The notes under the pieces are model-generated. The model was not told the DNA's origin, made no database searches, and saw nothing but the letters and a program-made list of their open reading frames with translations. From NCBI RefSeq assembly GCF_000497445.1, contig NZ_CM002285.1:2985855-3009160 (forward strand): a stretch of 23,306 nt of DNA, written 5' to 3'. Shown here piece by piece: positions 15,772-23,306 of the stretch. Every line of letters starts with the position of its first letter. Position 1 is the stretch's first letter. The DNA comes from Streptomyces roseochromogenus subsp. oscitans DS 12.976 (GTDB lineage Bacteria > Actinomycetota > Actinomycetes > Streptomycetales > Streptomycetaceae). The position numbers and the translations under genes were made by a program.

Positions 15772-18700
15772 CCGCGTCCACCTCTCCACCGCCTCTGCCG
15801 TGGTCGTGGAGTGTTCCTCCAGCATGGTGAAGTGATCTCCCGTCACCTCGGCTATGTCATGGGGAAGATGCCAGGAGGCGATCCTCGTTTCGTCGGCCCC
15901 GTAGGGCGTGGCGGCGTGCACCAGCAGGGTGGGGGCCGCGTTCGGTTCTGGCTTCCAGTCACTGAAGAGACGCGCGTAGGCGCCCATCGCGGTCAGCCGG
16001 TAGTCGTCGACCGTGACGAGCCGGCTGTCGCGCTCCAGCATGCCGCCGACCATGACGCCGTGTCCCCGCGGATCGTCCCCGCTCGCCGGGGTGTCGAGGA
16101 GGGCGACCCCGGTGGGAGCCTTGTCCATCCGCTCCAGGGCGGCCGCCACCTCGTGGGCCACCCAGCCGCCCGCGGAGCGGCCGACCAGCAGCAGGGGGGA
16201 TCCCTCCGTCATCTCGAGGATCGTCCGGGCGTGGAGCTCCGCGAGGACCTCGACCGAATCCGGGAGCGGTTCGCCCGGGAAGAACCCCGGATGGGCCAGC
16301 GCCGCCACCTTCCACGCGTCGCTGAACCCGTCCGCGAAGCGGGCGTACACGTGCACGCCGGCGATCGCGCTGAAGGAGGGCAGACACACGACCGTCGGGA
16401 GGGCCGCCCCACGACCGAGCCAGACCGGGACGCGCCGGACGGCGGGATCCGCGGGGTCGGTGAAGGTCTTCCGCATCCGTGCGGCGGCTTCGGTCAGAGG
16501 TATGGCGTCCTCGATGCGCCCGGCCGCGGCCGCCTCCCGGAACAGCTCCGTGAGCAGCCCGGAGCCGTCCGCGCCGAACCTGCCGTCGTCCACGCACCGT
16601 CCGGAGGAGACGTCCTCCAGGCGGGCGTCGATGAAGGCCGCGATGGAGGCCAGGTCGTCGTGCTCGAAGACGAGCGTGGTGGGCAGTGGCAGACCCAGCG
16701 CGCGGCTCAGCCGGTTCCGCAGCTCGATCGCGGTCAGCGAGTCGAAGCCCAGTTCCTGGCGGGTACGGTCCGCCGTGATCGTCGTGCCGGTGTGGCAGAG
16801 GGTCTCGGAGGCCTCTGCCCGTACGAGCTCCGTCACGGCGGACAGCCGCTCGGCCCCGGTCAGACCGGCGAGGAGACCGCCCGCTTTGCCTCCGTCCGGT
16901 GTGCCCGCTCCGTTTCCGGCCGCCTCGTCGACCCGATGACCCGAGGACAGGTTCGCGAACGGCGAGGCGGGCGTCGTGGTGGGGAACGGCTGGTCCTCGA
17001 TCCAGTAGGGCCGGTACTGGAAGGGGTACGTGGGAAGGTCCACCAGCGTGCCGCGCCCATCGATCAGCCGGCTCCAGTCGACCGTGCCCCCGTCGACGTG
17101 CACCTGGGCCAGGGCCGTGACGAGCGATTCGGTCTCCGGGCGGTCCGCGCGCAGTGCCGCCGCGAAAACCTGATCCTGCGCGTCGGGCACGATCTTCTGC
17201 GCCAGGGCGGTCAGGACGCCGCCCGGTCCGACCTCCAGCCAGCGGACGGCACCGGCCTCGCAGACCCGTGCCACGGCGTCAGCGAAGCGTACCGGGCGGC
17301 GCACGTGCCGTACCCAGTACTCGGGGTCCACGACCTCGGCGGGCAGACCGGCCAGCACGGGTTCGTGCAGCTCCAGCCCTGCCACGACCTCACGGAACTC
17401 CGCCAGCATCGGATCCATCAGCGGCGAGTGGAAGGCGTGGCTGACCGTCAGCTGGTGGGTGCGCACTCCTTGTTCGCGCCACGCGTCCACGAGCTTACGG
17501 ACCTCGGCCTCCTCGCCGGACAGCACGACGGAGACGGGGCCGTTGACCGCGGCCAGCGCAACCCTGTCCTCCAGACCGGCCAGCGCCGCCGACGCCTCGG
17601 CCTCGGAGACCTCCACCGCCGCCATGGCGCCGCCCGCAGGCAGCGCCTGCATCAGACGGCCCCGCGCCTCCACCAGTCGGCAGGCGTCCTCCAGGGACAT
17701 CACGCCGGCCACATGGGCCGCGGCCACCTCGCCCACCGAGTGGCCCACGACGGCGTGAACGTCGACGCCCAGGCTGCGTATCAGCCGGTACAGGGACACC
17801 TCCACCGCGAACAGGGCCACCTGCGCGTAGCGCGTCTGGTCGAGCAGGCCGTCCTGTGCGGCGCCGAAGACCACCTCCTTCAAGGGCAGCCCGGTGTGCT
17901 CCGCAACCGCGTCGAACGACTCCGCGAAGACCGGGTGGGTCTCGTACAGCTCCCGTCCCATGCCGAGGCGTTGACTGCCCTGACCGGAGAACAGCAGCGC
18001 GGTGCCGCCCGGCCGTGCGACACCGCGGATCTCCCGGATGGTGGCGCCGCCCCGGAGGAGTACCGCCCGGTGCCGGAATGCCGCGCGCCGCGCGAGCGTG
18101 TGGCTCACGTCCACGGGGTCGGCCGACGTCTCCTCGACGGACTCACGCAGCCGTGTGATCTGGTCCCGCAGCGCTCCGGCGTCCCGCCCGGACAGCGGCC
18201 AGGGCACCAGGGACGGTACGGCGTCCCGTGAGCCGTCGCCGACCGTGCCGGCGGCGGTGGGGCCGGCGGCGGTGTCCGGCTCGGGAGCCTCGGGCGGGGC
18301 TTCCAGGATCACATGGGCGTTCGTACCGCTGATCCCGAACGAGGACACCGCCGCCCGGCGGGGCCGGCCCGTCTCGGGCCACGCGCGCCGGCTCGTCAGC
18401 AGCTCCACCGCACCCGCCGACCAGTCGACGTGCGGCGTCGCCTCGTCCGCGTGCAAGGTCTTGGGCAGGATGCCGTGCCGCATCGCCTCGATCATCTTGA
18501 TCACTCCGCCGACCCCGGCCGCGGCCTGCGTGTGGCCCACGTTCGACTTCATCGACCCCAGGTAGAGGGGCCGGTCGGCGTCGCGTTCCTGGCCGTACGT
18601 GGCGAGGAGCGCCTGGGCCTCGATCGGGTCCCCGAGCTTCGTCCCGGTGCCGTGTCCCTCGACCACGTCGATGTCCCGCGCCGCGAGGCCCCCGTGCGCC

Positions 18701-19671
18701 AGGGCCTTGCGGATCACCCGCTGCTGGGAGGGACCGTTGGGAGCAGAGAGTCCGTTGGAGGCGCCGTCCTGGTTCACCGCCGACCCGCGGAGGACCGCGA
18801 GCACCGGGTGGCCGTTCCGCCGGGCGTCCGACAGCCGCTCGACGAGCAGCATTCCCACGCCCTCCGCCCAGCCCGTTCCGTCGGCCCCGGCACCGAACGC
18901 CCGGCACCGCCCGTCGGGCGACAGACCCCGCTGCCGGCTGAACGACAGGAAGGCGCGCGGTGTCGCCATGATCGTGACTCCGCCGGCCAGCGCGAGCCCG
19001 CACTCCCCGGAGCGCAGCGCGTGCGCCGCCTGGTGCAGGGCGACCAGCGACGACGAGCACGCCGTGTCCACCGTCACCGCCGGCCCCTCGAAGCCGAAGG
19101 TGTACGCGATGCGGCCCGAGGCCACGCCGCCGGAGAGGCCGGTGACGAGGTAGGGCTCCAGCGTGTCCGGCACCTGCGCGGTCGCGTAGTCATGATGGAC
19201 GACACCGGCGAACACGCCCGTGTCGCTGCCGCGCAGCGAGGTCGGGTCGATCCCGGCACGCTCGAACGCCTCCCAGGCGGTCTCCAGGAGCAGCCGCTGC
19301 TGCGGGTCCATCGCCTGCGCCTCTCGGGGCGAGATGCCGAAGAAGTCCGCGTCGAACAGGGCGGCGTCGTGCAGGAAGCCTCCCTCACGGGCGTTGCAGG
19401 TCCCTGGGCGGTCGGGGTCGGGATGGTAGATGCCCTCGATGTCCCAACCCCGGTTCGTCGGGAACCCGGAGATGGCGTCCCGCTCCTCCAGGACGAGTCG
19501 CCAGAGGTCCTCGGGGGAACGCACTCCGCCGGGATAGCGGCATGCCATGCCCACGATGGCGATCGGCTCGCGGCTCGCCGACGTGGCGCTGTGCAGCTGC
19601 CGTCGGGTCTCGCGCAACTCGGCGGTGACCTTCTTGAGGTAGTCGACCAGCTTCTCCTCGGTACCCGTCAC
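15760..19671 (-). CDS. Type I modular PKS, terminal module KS-AT-ACP-TE
   Basis: This is a 1303-residue chain-terminating PKS subunit. The N-terminal coiled-coil docking helix is [20 protein letters not shown] (5-24). KS is 35-457, with Cys205 in DTACSSS, His340 and His380. AT is 557-850, with Ser645 in GHSVGE. HAFH at 745-748 marks malonyl-CoA specificity. ACP is about 945-1020, with Ser978 in LGFDSLTA. Thioesterase is about 1090-1303, with Ser1166 in VGRSAGG, Asp1193 and His1280. Arg replaces the usual His before the nucleophile. There is no KR, DH or ER, so the last beta-keto group should remain before release by hydrolysis or lactonisation. The start is GTG 19671 with AAGGGA upstream. The previous PKS gene stops one base before it, indicating coupled translation. 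Confidence 0.95.
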   Translation of the reverse strand: MTGTEEKLVDYLKKVTAELRETRRQLHSATSASREPIAIVGMACRYPGGVRSPEDLWRLVLEERDAISGFPTNRGWDIEGIYHPDPDRPGTCNAREGGFLHDAALFDADFFGISPREAQAMDPQQRLLLETAWEAFERAGIDPTSLRGSDTGVFAGVVHHDYATAQVPDTLEPYLVTGLSGGVASGRIAYTFGFEGPAVTVDTACSSSLVALHQAAHALRSGECGLALAGGVTIMATPRAFLSFSRQRGLSPDGRCRAFGAGADGTGWAEGVGMLLVERLSDARRNGHPVLAVLRGSAVNQDGASNGLSAPNGPSQQRVIRKALAHGGLAARDIDVVEGHGTGTKLGDPIEAQALLATYGQERDADRPLYLGSMKSNVGHTQAAAGVGGVIKMIEAMRHGILPKTLHADEATPHVDWSAGAVELLTSRRAWPETGRPRRAAVSSFGISGTNAHVILEAPPEAPEPDTAAGPTAAGTVGDGSRDAVPSLVPWPLSGRDAGALRDQITRLRESVEETSADPVDVSHTLARRAAFRHRAVLLRGGATIREIRGVARPGGTALLFSGQGSQRLGMGRELYETHPVFAESFDAVAEHTGLPLKEVVFGAAQDGLLDQTRYAQVALFAVEVSLYRLIRSLGVDVHAVVGHSVGEVAAAHVAGVMSLEDACRLVEARGRLMQALPAGGAMAAVEVSEAEASAALAGLEDRVALAAVNGPVSVVLSGEEAEVRKLVDAWREQGVRTHQLTVSHAFHSPLMDPMLAEFREVVAGLELHEPVLAGLPAEVVDPEYWVRHVRRPVRFADAVARVCEAGAVRWLEVGPGGVLTALAQKIVPDAQDQVFAAALRADRPETESLVTALAQVHVDGGTVDWSRLIDGRGTLVDLPTYPFQYRPYWIEDQPFPTTTPASPFANLSSGHRVDEAAGNGAGTPDGGKAGGLLAGLTGAERLSAVTELVRAEASETLCHTGTTITADRTRQELGFDSLTAIELRNRLSRALGLPLPTTLVFEHDDLASIAAFIDARLEDVSSGRCVDDGRFGADGSGLLTELFREAAAAGRIEDAIPLTEAAARMRKTFTDPADPAVRRVPVWLGRGAALPTVVCLPSFSAIAGVHVYARFADGFSDAWKVAALAHPGFFPGEPLPDSVEVLAELHARTILEMTEGSPLLLVGRSAGGWVAHEVAAALERMDKAPTGVALLDTPASGDDPRGHGVMVGGMLERDSRLVTVDDYRLTAMGAYARLFSDWKPEPNAAPTLLVHAATPYGADETRIASWHLPHDIAEVTGDHFTMLEEHSTTTAEAVERWTRSLL

Positions 19672-19672
19672 G

Positions 19673-22600
19673 TCAGGATCCCTTCAGTTCGTTGTCGATG
19701 AGGTCCAAGAGCTGGTCGACCGTCGTGGCCTCGTCGATCCGGTCGTCGAACGAGGTCTCCTCCGCGTTCTCGGAGTACCCCGAGTACTCCGGCGAGCCGT
19801 CGGCGAGCCGCGCGGTCAGGGCACGCAGTCGCTCGACGAGCCGGTCGCGGGCCGCGGCGTCGGGGCGGTCCCGTTCGACGGATGCTTCGAGCCGGGCGAG
19901 TTCGCCGAAGACCGTGCCCTCCGGTGCCCGGGCCTCCCCGCCTTCCCGGGTGAGGCCCGCGGCCGGGAGCGCGGTGAGCATGTGGCGTGCGATGGCCGTC
20001 GACGTCGGGTGGTCGAAGGCCAGGGACGCAGGCAGTTCAAGTCCGATCCGTGCTCCGAGGCGCTCGCTCAGCTCCACGGCGGAGACGGAGTCGAGTCCGA
20101 GGTCGGTCATGCTGCGATGGGCCTCGACCTCGTGCGGTCCGTCGAAGCCGGCGACCTCGGCGACCTCGCCTCGGACGAGGTCGGTCAGTGCCCGTTCCCG
20201 CAGGTCGTCGGAGAGACGCGACAGGTCGGCCCGAAGCCGTTCCACGGCCGAGGGCTCGTCCGGCGGGGACGGAGGTGCTGGTGCCTGCGCCTGCGGTTGG
20301 GCCGGGAGACCGACTCCCTCCGGCACGGACGCGAGCCAGTACCGCCGGTGCTCGAAGGGGTAGACGGGCAGGTCGACCGGGTGCGCGGGGCGTCCCGCGA
20401 AGAACTCCGGCCAGTCGACGCGAACGCCGTGCGCATGGGCCCGGGACACCGCGTCGAGCAGGGAACGCACCTCGGACCGTCCGCGGCGCAGTCCTCCGCA
20501 CAGGGCGAGTTCGCCACCGGGCACGCAGTCGCCGGCCATCGTGGTGAGCTGGCGGTCGGGCCCGAGTTCGAGGAGGCAGGTGATGCCCTGGCCCGGCAGG
20601 GCGGTCACTGCGTCCGCGAAGCGGACGGCCTCTCGGACGTGGCGCACCCAGTAGTCGGGCGAGCAGAGCTGGGCCGGCTCGGCGAGCCGACCGGTCAGGT
20701 CGGAGATCATCGGGACGAGGGGCGGCCGGTAGGCCGCCTTCCGCGCCACCGCTCTGAACTCCTCCAGCATGGGGTCCATGAGCGGCGAGTGGAAGGCGTG
20801 GCTGACCCGGAGCCCGGTCACCCGGCGCCGGCGCACCCGGAAATCCTCGGCGACGGCTCGTACCGCGTCCTCGTCACCGGACACCACGACCGAGCGCGGG
20901 CCGTTCACCGCGGCGACGGTTACGGCTCCGGCAGCGGTGATGGTCGCGAGCGCGGTACGGATCTCGTCCTCGGTCGCCTCGATCGCCGCCATGGCGCCGC
21001 CGGGCGGCAGCGCGGCCATCAGCCGGCCGCGGGCCGCGACGAGCGAGGCCGCGTCCTGGAGGGACAGCACCCCGGCCGCGTGTGCGGCGCTCAGCGCCCC
21101 GATCGAATGCCCCATGACGAGGTCGGGGACGATTCCCCAGGACTCGACGAGCCGGAAGAGCGCGCTCTCCAGGGCGAACAACGCGGCCTGCGTGAAGTCG
21201 GTACGGTCGAGGAGCTCGGCCTGCGACGTGCCCTCGGGAGCACACATGACGTCACGCAACGGCCGCTCGAGGTGCGGATCGAGGGCGGCACAGGCCGCGT
21301 CGAGCGCTGTGGCGAAGACCGGATAGGCGGCGTACAACTCCATGCCCATTCCCGGGCGTTGGCTGCCCTGACCGGTGAATCCGATGGCCAGCGTCGCCTC
21401 TGCGCGAGTCCCGTCCGGCGCGAAGCCGGTGTCCTCGCCGGCGGCGACGGCCTTCAGCCGGCGCTCCAGTTCCGCCGCCCCCTCGACGACGAACGCGGTG
21501 CGCCGCGGAAAGGCAGTACGGGTGGTGGCCAGGGCGGCCGCGAGGTCGGGGACGCGGAGGCCGGGGTCGGCGCGGACCGCGTCCAGCAGGCGTTCGGCCT
21601 GGCGGCGCAGTGCCGGTCCGGTGCGGGCCGACAGCAGGACCGGCACGGTGTCGGGGAGTCCGGTCGGCGAGGCGGCGGGCAGGGGGTCGGGGGCCTGTTC
21701 CAGGATGAGGTGGGCGTTCGTACCGCTGACCCCGAAGGAGGACACGGCGGCGCGGCGGCGGTCCGCGGTCTCAGGCCAGACGGTGTGCTCTTGGAGCAGG
21801 CAAACCGCGCCCGAGGCCCAGTCCACGGCCGGGGTCGGCCGGTCGGCGTGCAGGGTGCGGGGCAGTTCGCCGTGCCGGATCGCCTGCACCATCTTGATGA
21901 CAGCGCCGACGCCCGCCGCGGACTGGGCGTGGCCGATGTTGGACTTGAACGAGCCGACGAGCAGCGGGCGTTCGGGATCCCGGCGCCGGCCGTACGTCGC
22001 GAGGAGCGCGTTGGCCTCGATCGGGTCCCCGAGTACGGTCCCCGTGCCGTGCGCCTCGACGGCGTCCACGTCAGCGGGGGTCAGGCCCGCGTCGGCCAGG
22101 GCCTGGCGGATGACCTGCTGCTGGGCCGGTCCGCTCGGCGCGGTGAGGCCGTTGCTGGCGCCGTCCTGGTTGACCGCGCTGCCGCGGATCACGGCGAGTA
22201 CGGGGTGGCCGTTGCGACGCGCGTCGGAGAGCCGTTCCAGGACGACGATGCCGACACCCTCGGACCAGCCGGTGCCGTCGGCGTCCGCGCCGAAGGCCTT
22301 GCACCGGCCGTCCGGTGCGAGGCCGTGCTGGCGGCTGAACTCCACGAAGGTGCTCGGGGTCGCCATCACCGCAACGCCGCCGGCCAGGGCGAGCGAGCAC
22401 TCGCCTCGGCGCAGTGCCTGCGAAGCCAGGTGCAGGGCGACGAGCGAGGAGGAACAGGCGGTGTCGACCGTGAGGGCCGGGCCGTTGAGGCCCAGCGTGT
22501 AGGCGAGGCGCCCGGAGGCGACGCTGCCCGCGGTGCCGGTGCCGAGGAGCCGTTCCAGGTCCTCGGGGAGGGGCCGGGGTTCTTGGCGTAATCATGGAAC

Positions 22601-23306
22601 ATCAGCCCGACGTAGACGCCGGTGTCCGTCTGCCGCAGGGTGGCCGGGTCGATGCCGGCGCGTTCGACCGCCTCCCAGCCGACCTCCAGCAGCAGTCGTT
22701 GCTGCGGGTCCATGGCGAGGGCCTCGCGCGGGCTGATACCGAAGAACGCGGCGTCGAAGTCGCCCGGCGCGTCGAGGAATCCGCCGGAGCCGGTGGCCGA
22801 GGTGCCGGGCCCCTTGCCGTCGCCGGACAGCAGCCGCTCCAGGTCCCAGCCGCGGTCGGTGGGGAACGCGCCGATCGCGTCGCGGCCTTCGGCGACGAGC
22901 CGCCACAGGTCCTCAGGGGAGGCGACACCTCCGGGGTAGCGGCAGCTCATGCCGACGATGACGACGGGGTCGTGGCCGTCGTCCGCGCGCGGGGGGCGCG
23001 GCCCGGTGACGTCGTCCGGCCTGTGATCGAACAGTTCGTGGTCCAGGGCGACGGCCAGCGCGGCGGCCGTCGGACAGTCGAAGGCGATGGTCACAGGCAG
23101 CCTCAGGCCGGTCCGCACGGCCAGCCGGTCGCGCAGGGCAACGGCGGTGAGCGAGGTGAGCCCGAGGTGGGTGAAGGCGCGATCGGCCTCGATGCGCACG
23201 GACTCCTCGAGTCCGAGCACGCGCGCCGCCTCGTCCCGTACGAGCTCGGTCAGCGCCCGCTGCCGCGCCCTGCCGGGCAGCCCGCCCAGCCGTGCCCGCA
23301 GCCCCT
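19673..23306 (-). CDS. Type I modular PKS, ACP-KS-AT-ACP, 5' partial, frameshifted in KS
   Basis: The gene enters from the right edge with the end of one module: an ACP (about 23290-23030) whose attachment motif is LGLTSLTA, Ser at 23154-23152. A full module follows: KS (about 22971-21688), AT (21385-20480, GHSIGA serine, HAFH malonyl motif) and ACP (20206-19970, Ser761 of the downstream frame in LGLDSVSA). A C-terminal docking tail ends [17 protein letters not shown]. The KS is split. Its start through LMFHDYAKN ends at 22579, while the Cys (DTACSSS, 22456-22454) and the rest lie in another frame. One extra C in the run 22576-22579 restores a continuous KS. The gene has no reductive domains in the complete module. 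Its tail should dock to the KS-AT-ACP-TE subunit encoded next. Confidence 0.92.

Noticed and set aside
15811..18231. 806-codon plus-strand frame opposite the terminal PKS gene
   Set aside because: Antisense shadow of a well-supported PKS. The same applies to the 869-codon plus-strand frame at 19982-22591.

Overview
The window is high-GC actinobacterial DNA, almost certainly Streptomyces or a close relative. The evidence is strong G/C bias at third codon positions, GTG starts, a long basic/Ala-rich N-terminal extension on Rho, the hom-thrC-thrB-rho and lysA neighbourhood, and a modular type I polyketide synthase (PKS).

Positions 1-8310 are conserved chromosomal core. Read from right to left on the minus strand, it holds an orphan response regulator, an ArgS-related anticodon-binding protein (NrtL type), lysA, hom, thrC, thrB and the 5' end of rho. 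Together, hom, thrC and thrB convert aspartate semialdehyde to threonine, and lysA makes lysine from diaminopimelate. Three signals are readable between genes: a 13-bp-stem hairpin after lysA, a hairpin after thrC whose single mismatch becomes G-U only in the minus-strand RNA, and a long hairpin-rich leader before rho. The lysA-to-tRNA stretch is also rich in tandem repeats: a 12-bp repeat inside nrtL, an indel-free array of twelve 13-bp units beside the response regulator gene, and a Gly-rich tail on the regulator. The core ends at a plus-strand tRNA-Arg(CCG).

Positions 8311-12789 look like an accessory island behind the tRNA, with visibly lower GC in about 10,600-12,000. It holds two small genes of uncertain function, a lipoprotein whose 3' half contains a large interrupted palindrome, an alpha/beta hydrolase, a small two-helix membrane protein and a decayed IS5-type transposase.

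Positions 12790-23306 are one edge of a polyketide biosynthetic cluster. It has an aromatic-acid-type MFS transporter and a crotonase-family enzyme on the minus strand, a plus-strand Sfp-type phosphopantetheinyl transferase, and two minus-strand PKS genes. The PKS genes read ACP-KS-AT-ACP, then KS-AT-ACP-TE. The second is the chain-terminating subunit. Both ATs carry the malonyl-CoA motif HAFH, and neither complete module has a reductive domain, so the released chain should end as a 3,5-dioxo acyl unit that could close to a 4-hydroxy-2-pyrone. This is inference.

Two otherwise intact genes, nrtL and the upstream PKS gene, are each broken by what looks like one missing C in a C-run. This suggests base-calling errors as readily as real mutations.
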